This document shows positions 1-7,653 of a stretch of 64,000 nucleotides of DNA, piece after piece (within the stretch, counting starts at the first letter, position 1; each line of letters opens with the position of its first letter). The stretch covers positions 1 through 64,000 of the forward strand of contig CAKZVC010000005.1 of the NCBI GenBank assembly GCA_937922235.1, in the 5' to 3' direction. The DNA is from an uncultured Acidimicrobiales bacterium (lineage in GTDB: Bacteria > Actinomycetota > Acidimicrobiia > Acidimicrobiales > SHLQ01). The notes below the pieces were generated by a model, which was given only the letters and a program-made list of their open reading frames with translations, searched no databases and had not been told where the DNA came from. A program made the translations under genes and the position numbers.

Positions 1-782
1 ATCACGTCTTTTGCGAGACACCGTTCTCCAGCGATGAGAGCCACCGGCTCAGCACCGACGCTGGCGACGAGGTGCAAGCCGCCATGTTGTGCGGAGCCTT
101 TGCCGAGGAGGTCGTCGTCGATCACAGCCAGGTCGTCGCCATCCCCAAAGATCTCGACTGGACCGTCGCGTCGTTGCTCGCATGTGGTGTCATCACCGGC
201 GTTGGTGCCGTGACGAATACGTCAACGATCGATAGCTCAAGCAGCGTTGTTGTCGTCGGAGCTGGCGGCGTTGGTCTGAACGCCATCCAGGGCGCAGCCA
301 TCGTTGGGGCGCCTGTGGTCATCGCCGTCGACATTGCCCAAGAGAAGCTCGACATCGCCAAGAACTTCGGCGCCACTCACGTTGCAACGCCCGATGACGC
401 CCGCTCGGTTATCAAGGAAGCGACCGGCCGCAAGGGCGTCACGCACGCCCTAGTGACGGTCGGATCGTCGGCGGCGATCAGCGCAGCACTTCGCTACATC
501 GAGCCAGGCGGCGAGCTCGTCATCGTGGGGATGCCGGCCAGTAACCAAGAGATCGAGATCGACCCATCGATTATTGCTGCGGTCGGACACCGGATCGTGG
601 GTTCGAAGATGGGTACCAGTCAGATCCGCCGGGACATTCCCCAGCTGATCGAGTGGTACAAGGAAGGCAAGCTCAAGCTCGACGAGCTCGTGAGCGGCAC
701 CTACGCCCTCGACGACATCAACTCAGCGATCGACAACGTTGCCGATGGCGGAACCATCCGCAACGTCGTCCTCATGGATTAG
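1..782 (+). CDS. Zinc-type alcohol dehydrogenase (MDR family), 5' end missing
   Basis: The reading frame is open from base 3 at the window edge, so the N-terminal part with the catalytic zinc site lies outside; about 259 residues are visible. The NAD(P)-binding Rossmann fold is clear: a V-V-V-V-G-A-G-G-V-G-L motif near visible residue 82, then an acidic residue (A-V-D-I) closing the second strand. The stretch G-V-I-T-G-V-G-A-V is typical of class III / mycothiol-dependent formaldehyde dehydrogenase-like enzymes, and the length of the visible part agrees with a protein of about 370 residues. It probably oxidises an alcohol or a thiol adduct with NAD. The next gene starts 9 bases downstream on the same strand, so the two are probably co-transcribed. 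Substrate cannot be told from the sequence. Confidence 0.85.
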   Translation, partial: HVFCETPFSSDESHRLSTDAGDEVQAAMLCGAFAEEVVVDHSQVVAIPKDLDWTVASLLACGVITGVGAVTNTSTIDSSSSVVVVGAGGVGLNAIQGAAIVGAPVVIAVDIAQEKLDIAKNFGATHVATPDDARSVIKEATGRKGVTHALVTVGSSAAISAALRYIEPGGELVIVGMPASNQEIEIDPSIIAAVGHRIVGSKMGTSQIRRDIPQLIEWYKEGKLKLDELVSGTYALDDINSAIDNVADGGTIRNVVLMD

Positions 783-791
783 AGGCACCAG

Positions 792-1988
792 ATGAAGTTC
801 ACCGATGTCGAGACGTTCGTCGTTGCAAACCCGGGCAAGGGGTACGGCGGGCGCTACTTCGTGTTCGTCAAGCTCTCGACCGACACCGGTGCAGTGGGCT
901 GGGGCGAGGTCTACTCGCCGCCATTCGACGCCGCCACCGTCGAGGCCGTGATCGCCGACGTGTTCGAACGTTCGGTGAAGGGCACCGACCCGTTCCGCAT
1001 CGAAGAGCGAACCCGCAAGATCTACTCCATCGCGTTTACTGCCCGACCCGACGTCACCATCGGCGGCATCATCTCGGCGTTCGATATGGCCTCGTGGGAC
1101 ATCGTCGGCAAAGAGACCAACCGCAACGTGACCGAGCTGCTCGGTGGTTTGGTGCGTGATCGGGTCCGGTCGTACACCTACCTCTACCCGGCCGACGACG
1201 ACCCGACCGAGGACGTCTACGAAAACGCCAGCCTCGCGGCCGAGACCGCGGTGATGTACGTCGAGAAGGGGCACACCGCCATCAAGTTCGACCCCGCCGG
1301 CCCGTACCGCGCCGTTGGTCCTCGCCAGCCAACCATGAACGAGCTCACCCGCTCGGCCGACTTCGTCAACGAGATTCGTGCTGCAGTTGGGAACTCAGCC
1401 GACCTGCTCTTTGGCACTCACGGGCAGTTCACGGTGTCGGGCGCGATCCGCCTGGGTCAGCTGCTCGAGTCGGCGGCGCCGCTGTGGTTCGAAGAGCCGT
1501 GCCCGCCCGACATCCCCGAGGCCATGGCTGAAGTGGCCCGCCACTGCAGCGTGCCGATCGCGGCCGGCGAGCGGCTTACGAGCATCCATGAGTTCCAACG
1601 TCTGTTGGTCAACGGCGTGGGCATCTTGCAGCCGAACCTGGCACGAGCAGGCGGCATCACTGCCGGCAAGAAGATCGCGGCCATCGCCGAGGTGCACGGA
1701 GCTCAGGTCGCCCCGCATCTCTACTCGGGGCCGATCGGGGGAGCGGCCAATATCGCTGTCGCCGCGACCATCCCGAACTTCTTGATTCTCGAAGGGATCC
1801 AGGAGTGGGGCGGCTTCCATGCGGAGATCCTGACCAACCCTGTCCGGTGGGAAGAGGGGTACGTCGTTCCGTTCACCGAGCCCGGTCTTGGCACCGAAGT
1901 GAACGAGGAAGTTGCGCGAGCAAACCCGTGGACGGCAGGTCAGACACACCTCGCCATGCTCGAAGACACTGACGAGTGGCCCGGCTAG
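792..1988 (+). CDS. Mandelate racemase / muconate lactonizing enzyme family protein
   Basis: A 398-residue member of the enolase superfamily, which abstracts a proton next to a carboxylate, usually to dehydrate or racemise sugar acids. The N-terminal capping domain (about 1-125) is followed by the barrel. Visible barrel motifs are K165-F-D167, G-T-H210-G-Q, W-F-E234-E235-P, A-G-E260-R and H309. In the best-known sugar-acid dehydratases the first metal ligand is an aspartate just before H-G-R; here that position reads glycine (G-T-H-G-Q). It follows an alcohol dehydrogenase by 9 bases, suggesting a small sugar-acid or polyol catabolic operon. Its stop codon is shared, on the other strand, with the phosphatase-like gene. 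The family is certain; dehydratase activity and substrate are not. Confidence 0.85.
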   Translation: MKFTDVETFVVANPGKGYGGRYFVFVKLSTDTGAVGWGEVYSPPFDAATVEAVIADVFERSVKGTDPFRIEERTRKIYSIAFTARPDVTIGGIISAFDMASWDIVGKETNRNVTELLGGLVRDRVRSYTYLYPADDDPTEDVYENASLAAETAVMYVEKGHTAIKFDPAGPYRAVGPRQPTMNELTRSADFVNEIRAAVGNSADLLFGTHGQFTVSGAIRLGQLLESAAPLWFEEPCPPDIPEAMAEVARHCSVPIAAGERLTSIHEFQRLLVNGVGILQPNLARAGGITAGKKIAAIAEVHGAQVAPHLYSGPIGGAANIAVAATIPNFLILEGIQEWGGFHAEILTNPVRWEEGYVVPFTEPGLGTEVNEEVARANPWTAGQTHLAMLEDTDEWPG

Positions 1989-2371
1989 TCACCTAGGCGA
2001 GCGGCGAGCTGTTCGACGTGCTCGGAAAGCGCCGCGAATGCTTGGCTTGGGTCCTCGCTGAAGTTCGGAATAGCCCAGCCTTCGACCGCATCATGTGTCG
2101 GGAGGTGGCTAAGCGAACATCCGATGTTGACCACGTGTGTTGCGGCCAACAGCGCGTCTGCGGTGAGCATCTTTGGTGTGTCCGTGACGTCGTAGCCATC
2201 TGACTCCAGCTGTTCTCGGACGAGTGGCAGCACCTCAGGGTCTGGCTCAGTGCCGGCCGTGGTGATCTCAATATCGAGGCCGCGAGCCTCAGCAATTCGA
2301 CCGAGGTAGGCCGCGGCTGCAACGCTCTTGGCGGCGTTGTGCGGGCACAGGATGAGGATCGTGGTTGACAT
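1985..2371 (-). CDS. Low-molecular-weight phosphatase / arsenate reductase-like protein
   Basis: 128 residues with the fold signature of the LMW protein tyrosine phosphatase / ArsC group: a beta strand (T-I-L-I-L) leading directly into a P-loop beginning C9-P-H-N. In the canonical family the loop is C-x5-R-S; here it reads C-P-H-N-A-A-K15-S, with lysine in place of the invariant arginine. The gene starts 18 bases after chrA on the same strand, with a good ribosome site (AGGAG, 6 bases before ATG), so it is probably translated from the chromate transporter mRNA. A role in oxyanion handling or signalling is inferred from this position only. It could be an active phosphatase with altered anion binding, a reductase, or a binding protein. 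Confidence 0.7.
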   Translation of the reverse strand: MSTTILILCPHNAAKSVAAAAYLGRIAEARGLDIEITTAGTEPDPEVLPLVREQLESDGYDVTDTPKMLTADALLAATHVVNIGCSLSHLPTHDAVEGWAIPNFSEDPSQAFAALSEHVEQLAARLGD

Positions 2372-2389
2372 GGGATTCTCCTAGTGGGG

Positions 2390-3802
2390 TTAGGTGAGTA
2401 CTTGTGATAGGGCGCCGATGACGCCAGCGAGGGCAACGATGCGCAGCGTTGACAAGTCGGTCTTGAGAATCGCGAGCCCAGCGCCGACGGCGATTAGCAG
2501 CGCCAGGGGATTCAGCGATGACAGCTCGGGCTTGTAGAGCAACACGCCGAAGCGTCGATGCTCCTCGACGGTCTCGAACAGGGTGAAGAGGGCAAACCAG
2601 ATCGCCAGGTTCAGCACCACACCAACGACGGCCGCCGTGATCGTGGAGAGGGCAGAGGTGAGCGCTGGACGTCCTCGGAGGTGCTCGATGAATGGTGCGC
2701 CGAGGAAGATCCACAGGAACGACGGCACGAACGTCACCCACGTGGCAACAACTGCACCACCGACGCCCGCCTGCAGTGGGCTAAGCGAGCCGGGTGCCCG
2801 GTATGGGCCCATGAAGCCGACGACTTGCACGACCTGGATGAGTGGTCCAGGTGTGGTCTCGGCCATACCGAGGCCCGAGATCATCTCGCCGGGCTCGAGC
2901 CAGCCATAGGTCGTTACCGACTCTTGGGAGATGTAGGCGAGGACTGAGTAGGCCCCACCGAAGGTGAGTACGGCGGCCGACGAGAAGAACTTGGCGACAT
3001 CGACATAGACCGAGTCTCCTCCGACAAAGAACGCCAAGAGCAGCACCGGACCGGCCCACAGCACCGCGCCGCTGCTGAGAATCCGGGCGAAGCGCCGGAA
3101 CGTTGGTTTGCCAAGCGAGATGTGCTGGTCGCCAACCAGCACATCGTCGCCGTCAACCGCCGTCGAATCGTCGTGGCCGGTCACGATGTTGAAGATGTCG
3201 GGACGAGCTCGACCGCCCACGAGGCCAATAACGCCAGCGATCGCGACGATAAGGGGGAAGGGGAGCTCGAGGAAGAAGATGCCGATAAACGCTGCCGCCG
3301 ATACGGCGAACATGATCTTGTTCTTGATCACGCGCCCGCCGATTCGCTTCACTGCGTTGGCCACGACGGCGATCACCGCTGCGGAGATGCCGAAGAACAT
3401 GCCGCTCACCCAGGAGACGTCGCCGTACGCAGCGAAGAGAATGCTGAGGGCCATGATGCTTACGAACCCGGGGAGTATGAATAGCGCTCCGGCGAAGAGT
3501 CCTCCCCGTGGGCCTTTCAGGAGCCAGCCGAGGTAGGTCGCCAGCTGTTGGGCTTCGGGGCCGGGCAGGAGCATGCAGTAGTTGAGCGCGTGGAGAAACC
3601 GCTGCTCACCTATCCATCGCCTACGAACGACGATTTCGTCGTGCATCACTGCTATCTGCCCGGCCGGTCCACCAAAGCTGTTTGCGGCAACCGTGCCCCA
3701 CGCGCTCCACCAGTCGCTGCGTGAGATGCCTTCGCCAGGGAACCTAACGTCGTCGGCCACTTCACTTTTGGTGTGTAACCGTGGTTGCTCTTTGGGGGAC
3801 AT
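2390..3802 (-). CDS. chrA: Chromate transporter ChrA
   Basis: A 470-residue inner-membrane protein of the CHR family, which exports chromate. It has the long (two-domain) architecture: the first CHR domain carries S-F-G-G-P-A-G-Q-I near residue 40 and L-L-P-G-P-E-A soon after; the second repeats the pattern with L-T-F-G-G-A-Y and A-E-T-T-P-G-P-L. Several hydrophobic helices follow each motif. The frame stays open upstream, but the ATG at 3802 is preferred because the conserved domain begins shortly after it and the divergent chrB starts only 24 bases away. The phosphatase-like gene follows in the same operon. A GTAACC-type palindrome (3775-3788) lies inside its first codons and a better copy lies at the chrB start, so ChrB-type control is likely. 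Confidence 0.93.
   Translation of the reverse strand: MSPKEQPRLHTKSEVADDVRFPGEGISRSDWWSAWGTVAANSFGGPAGQIAVMHDEIVVRRRWIGEQRFLHALNYCMLLPGPEAQQLATYLGWLLKGPRGGLFAGALFILPGFVSIMALSILFAAYGDVSWVSGMFFGISAAVIAVVANAVKRIGGRVIKNKIMFAVSAAAFIGIFFLELPFPLIVAIAGVIGLVGGRARPDIFNIVTGHDDSTAVDGDDVLVGDQHISLGKPTFRRFARILSSGAVLWAGPVLLLAFFVGGDSVYVDVAKFFSSAAVLTFGGAYSVLAYISQESVTTYGWLEPGEMISGLGMAETTPGPLIQVVQVVGFMGPYRAPGSLSPLQAGVGGAVVATWVTFVPSFLWIFLGAPFIEHLRGRPALTSALSTITAAVVGVVLNLAIWFALFTLFETVEEHRRFGVLLYKPELSSLNPLALLIAVGAGLAILKTDLSTLRIVALAGVIGALSQVLT
3775..3788. promoter_or_regulatory. Operator-like half-palindrome, copy 1 of 2 (chrA side)
   Basis: The 14 bases GTAACCGTGGTTGC match the perfect palindrome at 3821-3834 at 12 of 14 positions. 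It lies within codons 5-10 of chrA. The two copies start 46 bases apart and bracket the divergent starts. Binding by the product of the neighbouring chrB-like gene is inferred. Confidence 0.6.
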
Positions 3803-3827
3803 GGATCGCACGATAGACTTGTAACCA
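3791..3827 (+). promoter_or_regulatory. Candidate promoter for a leaderless chrB transcript
   Basis: TTTGGG (3791-3796) and TAGACT (3814-3819) are spaced by 17 bases, and the ATG of chrB lies 7-8 bases after the second box, where transcription would be expected to begin. No ribosome site precedes the ATG. Leaderless mRNAs are common in actinobacteria. The first box is weak. Confidence 0.4.
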
Positions 3828-3834
3828 TGGTTAC
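3821..3834. promoter_or_regulatory. Operator-like perfect palindrome, copy 2 of 2 (chrB side)
   Basis: GTAACCATGGTTAC is a perfect 14-base palindrome whose centre is the ATG start codon of the chrB N-domain gene. A repressor bound here would cover the transcription start. Its near-copy at 3775-3788 supports a real binding site and not chance symmetry. Confidence 0.65.
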
Positions 3835-4312
3835 GCAACACGAGCCTTGGGTCTTGCTCAGCTATCGCATCCCACGAGAACCATCGACGCCGCGCATTGC
3901 CGTGTGGCGTCAATTGAAAGACCTCGGCGTCGTTCAGGTTGGCGACGGCCTCGTCGGACTTCCAGGCTCTCCTCGTACCCGGGAACGCCTCCAATGGGTG
4001 GCGGCCAAGATCCTTGAGGCTGACGGCGAGGCGATCGTGTGGGATGCGTCAACAAGCACCAAGCGAGATGGACGGGCACTCGCTGACCGCCAGAAGGAAG
4101 CTCGCACCGCCGAGTACGCCGAGCTCTTGCTCGAGATCGAATCTGATTCAAGTCCCACAAGCCGCACGATTCAGAAGTGGCGGCGGGCGTGGCGCAAAAT
4201 CGACCGACGCGACTACTTCGATGCCCCGGGCCGAGAAGAAGTTCGCGCGGCGATCGACCTGCTAGCTGAACAACCGGCCGCCATCGACGACCTCCGGAAT
4301 ACAAAAAGGTGA
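3827..4312 (+). CDS. chrB: ChrB N-terminal domain protein, probable chromate-responsive regulator
   Basis: 161 residues corresponding to the N-terminal part of ChrB, the protein that controls chrA in proteobacteria. The opening W-V-L-L-S-Y-R-I-P-R-E-P-S-T-P-R and the following W-R-Q-L-K-x-L-G segment are characteristic, and the C-terminal half is basic and helical (K-W-R-R-A-W-R-K-I-D-R-R-D). In well-studied ChrB this region is fused to a second domain in one protein of about 310 residues; here the second domain is a separate gene whose GTG overlaps this stop (GTGA). The ATG at 3827 was chosen over an upstream TTG because the conserved start follows it and because it lies inside a palindrome matched by a second copy. 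Regulation of the divergent chrA is inferred from layout. Confidence 0.82.
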   Translation: MVTQHEPWVLLSYRIPREPSTPRIAVWRQLKDLGVVQVGDGLVGLPGSPRTRERLQWVAAKILEADGEAIVWDASTSTKRDGRALADRQKEARTAEYAELLLEIESDSSPTSRTIQKWRRAWRKIDRRDYFDAPGREEVRAAIDLLAEQPAAIDDLRNTKR

Positions 4313-4716
4313 AGTGGGCCACTCGTCCCGGAATCCACATCGACCGTGCTGCGTCCGCGTGGTTGATCACCCGGTTTGTTGATGTTGATGCTGAGTTTCT
4401 CTTCGTCGAGGACCTCGACGACGTACCGAGCGATGCCACGCCGTTCGACTATGTCGGATGCGACGTAAGCCACCATGGCGACGATGTCACCTTCGAAACC
4501 ATCTTGAAGATGCACGACCTCGACGACCCGATCCTGTGGGAGATCGCCAAGATCGTGCACGAAGCTGATGTCGAGGACGGTCGGTTTGATGCGCCGGAGG
4601 CGCCTGGGTTCGACCTCCTTGTTCGGGCCTTGAGCTCGGACCGCGACGATGAACAGGTCCGCATGCTCACCGGGGTCATCTTCGACAGCGTCATGGCTCA
4701 CCTTCGATCTCGCTAA
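4309..4716 (+). CDS. ChrB C-terminal domain (chromate resistance) protein
   Basis: 135 residues equal to the second half of ChrB. It begins W-A-T-R-P-G-I-H-I-D-R and continues A-S-A-W-L-I-T-R-F-V-D-x-D-A-E-F, the hallmark of this domain, followed by acidic and histidine-containing segments (C-D-V-S-H-H-G-D-D) that could bind metal. The GTG start shares bases with the stop of the N-domain gene, so the two halves should be made in equal amounts by coupled translation and may assemble into one unit. Whether the split is ancestral or results from fission cannot be told here. No signal peptide is visible, so it is cytoplasmic. Confidence 0.82.
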   Translation: MKWATRPGIHIDRAASAWLITRFVDVDAEFLFVEDLDDVPSDATPFDYVGCDVSHHGDDVTFETILKMHDLDDPILWEIAKIVHEADVEDGRFDAPEAPGFDLLVRALSSDRDDEQVRMLTGVIFDSVMAHLRSR

Positions 4717-4755
4717 CGAACGCGACATACTGGGCCCGATGAAGAACGGTGCCCG

Positions 4756-5661
4756 ATGAACGTGGTCGAACTGCTGATCAACGTGATGGGGCCCGTGGTA
4801 CTCATCGTCGCGCTCGGCTGGTTCGCCGGCACTCGGATGGACTTCGACGTGGCGACGTTGTCACGTTTGGCCTTTTGGGTGCTGGGTCCGATCTTCGTGC
4901 TCGACGTCTTTGCCGACGCAGAGCTTGATAGCTCGACGGTCGTGAAGCTCACGATCGCTGGAATTGCCGCGATGCTCGTAGGTGCGCTGATCGCCTACAC
5001 AGCGGCAACCGCCATGAGCGTGACGCCGTCGCGAACCAAAGCTGCCGTCATGACGAGCTCGTACGGCAATGTTGGAAACGCCGGTCTGGCGATCTGTGCG
5101 TTCGCGTTCGGTGAGGACGCCATCCCGATCGCTGCCGTGTTGATGATCGTGATTAACTCGATCGGCATCTTCATGGGTGTCGCCTTGGCCTCGGCCCAGA
5201 CTGCAGGTGTAGCTGCGGCGGTCAAGCGGTCGTTGTTGACCCCAATGACTATCGCTGCCATCGCCGCGATAGTGCTCAACGTGTTTGGGTGGGACTTTCC
5301 GCTCGTACTCGACCGATCGATTTCTATTGCCGGTCAGGCGCTCATCCCCGTGATGCTCATCACGCTCGGTCTTCAGCTCGCTGGCGATATTCGTCCCGAG
5401 CTCACCAACGATGCGGGCATCGTGGTCGGGGTGAAACTGATTCTCGTGCCGCTGGTCGCCGCGTTGGCAGGTTGGCTTCTCGGACTCAACGGCGATGCTC
5501 TTGGCGTGCTCATCATTCAGAGTTGTATGCCGCCGGCGGTGTTCACCGCGGTCGTGGCACTCGAATTTGACCTCGAACCCGAACGGGTGACCAAGACCGT
5601 GCTCGGAACGACGTTGGTCGCGCTGCTGACGATTCCGATTGCGCTTATTGCCGTGACGTAG
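4756..5661 (+). CDS. AEC family (auxin efflux carrier-like) transporter
   Basis: 301 residues, almost entirely hydrophobic, with about ten membrane helices in two halves, the usual size for bacterial AEC permeases that export or take up small carboxylates. The first half holds the family's G-N-V-G-N-A-G-L-A-I motif after helix 4, and the second half contains L-I-P-V-M-L-I-T-L-G-L-Q-L and a late Q-S-C-M-P-P-A-V-F segment, both typical. It starts 40 bases after the chrB C-domain gene on the same strand and could be read from the same transcript, but no link with chromate is known. Substrate unknown. Confidence 0.87.
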   Translation: MNVVELLINVMGPVVLIVALGWFAGTRMDFDVATLSRLAFWVLGPIFVLDVFADAELDSSTVVKLTIAGIAAMLVGALIAYTAATAMSVTPSRTKAAVMTSSYGNVGNAGLAICAFAFGEDAIPIAAVLMIVINSIGIFMGVALASAQTAGVAAAVKRSLLTPMTIAAIAAIVLNVFGWDFPLVLDRSISIAGQALIPVMLITLGLQLAGDIRPELTNDAGIVVGVKLILVPLVAALAGWLLGLNGDALGVLIIQSCMPPAVFTAVVALEFDLEPERVTKTVLGTTLVALLTIPIALIAVT

Positions 5662-5681
5662 CCGGAGGTGGCTTTGGGCGT

Positions 5682-6683
5682 CTACCGGTGCGCAGCTTCG
5701 ATCGCCGCATCGATGATGTGGTTGCCAGGACCGCCATTGGTCTGTGCCTCGGGTGAGTAGTCCTCGCCCAGCAGCGCTCCTGTGCAGGCTGCAGTTGACT
5801 GGCCGAGCGCGTCAAGGTCGTAGCCGCCTTCAAGAAAAGCGATCCGACGCCCAGCGGTTGACGACGACACAAGTCGGGCGCAGATTGCGGCGTAGTCGCC
5901 CGAGGTCAGGCCGAGGTTCGTGAGTGGGTCGGCTCGGTGGGCATCGAACCCCGCCGAGATCAGTACCCAGTCGGCGCCGAACGACTCGAGCGCAGGTTCG
6001 AGCACTTCGTCGATCGCGCGGAGGTAGACGTCGCCGGTTGCCCCCGATGGCATGGGGAAGTTGATGGTGTAGCCCGTGCCAGTGCCGGCGCCAGTCTCAT
6101 GAAGTGCACCGGTCCCGGGGTATTGCGGGTACTCGTGGAACGACGCGAACAGCACGTCGTCGCGCCCGTAGAACGCGTCCTGGGTGCCGTTGCCGTGATG
6201 GGCGTCGATGTCGATGATCGCCACCTTCTCTCCTGCGTCGGTAAGGGCCTGTGCGGTAACGGCAACGTTGTTGAACAAGCAGAAGCCCATCGCTTGCGTT
6301 GGCGTGGCGTGGTGACCCGGAGGCCGCACCAAGCAGAACGCCGAGTCGGCTTCGCCAGCGCGCAGGGCGGTGATCGCATCGAGCCCTGCACCAGCAGCAA
6401 GGCGAGCTGCGGTGAGCGAACCCAAACTCATGTGCGTGTCAGCGTCGATGCGTTCGTACTCGCTCTCGCCGCGCGACGTGATGTTCTCGACGTGGTCTGC
6501 CGTGTGCACCCGAAGCAGCGACTCGATCGGCGCCGCTGTCGGCTCCCGCCAGGAGAGAGCCTGGCCGAACCCGGCAGCCTTGATGCCATCGACGGCGGCA
6601 GCGAACCTCGCAGGCCTCTCCGGGTGGCCCTCTGGCGGGCGATGATCGGCTACTCGTTCGTCAGCAATCACAAGAATCGACAT
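5682..6683 (-). CDS. Histone deacetylase family amidohydrolase
   Basis: 333 residues of the arginase/deacetylase fold, zinc enzymes that remove acetyl or similar groups from amines. Key residues are in place: the H124-H125 pair in R-P-P-G-H-H, the zinc ligands D160 and H162 in D-I-D-A-H-H-G-N-G-T, the third ligand D247 in A-G-F-D-A-H, and the transition-state tyrosine Y288 in E-G-G-Y-D-L. The N-terminal H-P-E-R-P substrate-loop motif is also present. Bacterial members act on acetylpolyamines or acetoin-related targets; the exact one cannot be assigned. It converges on the AEC gene and diverges from an LLM oxidoreductase 44 bases away. Confidence 0.92.
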   Translation of the reverse strand: MSILVIADERVADHRPPEGHPERPARFAAAVDGIKAAGFGQALSWREPTAAPIESLLRVHTADHVENITSRGESEYERIDADTHMSLGSLTAARLAAGAGLDAITALRAGEADSAFCLVRPPGHHATPTQAMGFCLFNNVAVTAQALTDAGEKVAIIDIDAHHGNGTQDAFYGRDDVLFASFHEYPQYPGTGALHETGAGTGTGYTINFPMPSGATGDVYLRAIDEVLEPALESFGADWVLISAGFDAHRADPLTNLGLTSGDYAAICARLVSSSTAGRRIAFLEGGYDLDALGQSTAACTGALLGEDYSPEAQTNGGPGNHIIDAAIEAAHR

Positions 6684-6727
6684 GGCTTGAGTATGTCACC
6701 AGCACGCTCACCCGCGAAGATCGGGTA

Positions 6728-7582
6728 ATGAAGGCAGCAGTCGCACACTTCCCAACGTCGTATTCGATCTCGCCGAGCGAGCTAGGTCCAGCGCTCGAAG
6801 AGCGAGGCTTTGAGTCGATCTGGGTGGCTGAGCACAGCCACATTCCGCTTAGCCGCAAGACCCCGTCACCGTCGGGTGGGCCCTTGGCGCAGCGTTACTA
6901 CGACACGCTCGACCCGTTCGTGTTTCTGACTGCGTTGGCAACACACACGACCGACCTGCTGCTCGGCACCGGCATCTGCCTGGTCATCCAGCGCGACCCA
7001 ATCCACACCGCCAAGAGCGCGGCAAGCCTCGACCAGCTCAGTGGCGGTCGATTTCACTTTGGCGTGGGCGCTGGGTGGAACGAAGACGAGATGAACGACC
7101 ACGGCACCGAGCTTCATGGCCGCTTTAAGCTCATGCGTGAACGGGTCGGTGCGATCACGTCGATGTGGACCGAAGACGAGCCGAGCTACGACGGCGATCT
7201 CGTCCACCTGCCGCCGATGTCGTTCAACCCAAAGCCGCTGCAAACTCCGCATCCGCCCATTCATGTTGGCGGGTCGTTCCCAGGTGGAGCTCGGCGTGCG
7301 ATCGAGTGGGGCAATGGGTGGATCCCGATTCCTGGCCGTGGCGAGGGAACGATCGCTGAGCAGGTGGTGGCGATGCGTCAGATGGCCGAGGAGGCTGGCC
7401 GTGACCCTCATGAGATCGAGGTGTCGATCTATTTTGCTCCTGCCGATGTGGCGAAGCTGACCGAGTTCGCCGAAGCTGGCGTGCATCGGGTTGCATTCGA
7501 TCTGCCGTCAGTCGCTGGAGCTGAAGCAATCGACGCACTCGACAACGCAATGGCCGCAATGGACGAAGCCGGCCTTCGCTAA
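6728..7582 (+). CDS. LLM-class F420-dependent oxidoreductase
   Basis: 284 residues of the luciferase-like monooxygenase superfamily, TIM-barrel enzymes that use reduced F420 or FMN. The beginning (L-E-E-R-G-F-E-S-I-W-V-A-E-H-S-H), the T-D-L-L-L-G-T-G-I segment, the L-D-Q-L-S-G-G-R-F-H-F-G-V-G motif and W-N-E-D-E are characteristic. The single-domain length and the N-terminal pattern fit the F420 branch common in actinobacteria. Substrate unknown. It is divergent from the deacetylase gene and 71 bases before an SDR gene on the same strand. Confidence 0.88.
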   Translation: MKAAVAHFPTSYSISPSELGPALEERGFESIWVAEHSHIPLSRKTPSPSGGPLAQRYYDTLDPFVFLTALATHTTDLLLGTGICLVIQRDPIHTAKSAASLDQLSGGRFHFGVGAGWNEDEMNDHGTELHGRFKLMRERVGAITSMWTEDEPSYDGDLVHLPPMSFNPKPLQTPHPPIHVGGSFPGGARRAIEWGNGWIPIPGRGEGTIAEQVVAMRQMAEEAGRDPHEIEVSIYFAPADVAKLTEFAEAGVHRVAFDLPSVAGAEAIDALDNAMAAMDEAGLR

Positions 7583-7653
7583 CGCACAATCAACTATCGC
7601 ACTATCGCAACCAACCAATCTCGACTGACGGTCGGGGAAAGAGAACCATCACC

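Noticed and set aside
3803-3994. 64-residue N-terminal extension of ChrA
   Set aside because: It would overlap the chrB gene, contains no conserved residues, and the ATG at 3802 agrees with the normal start of ChrA.
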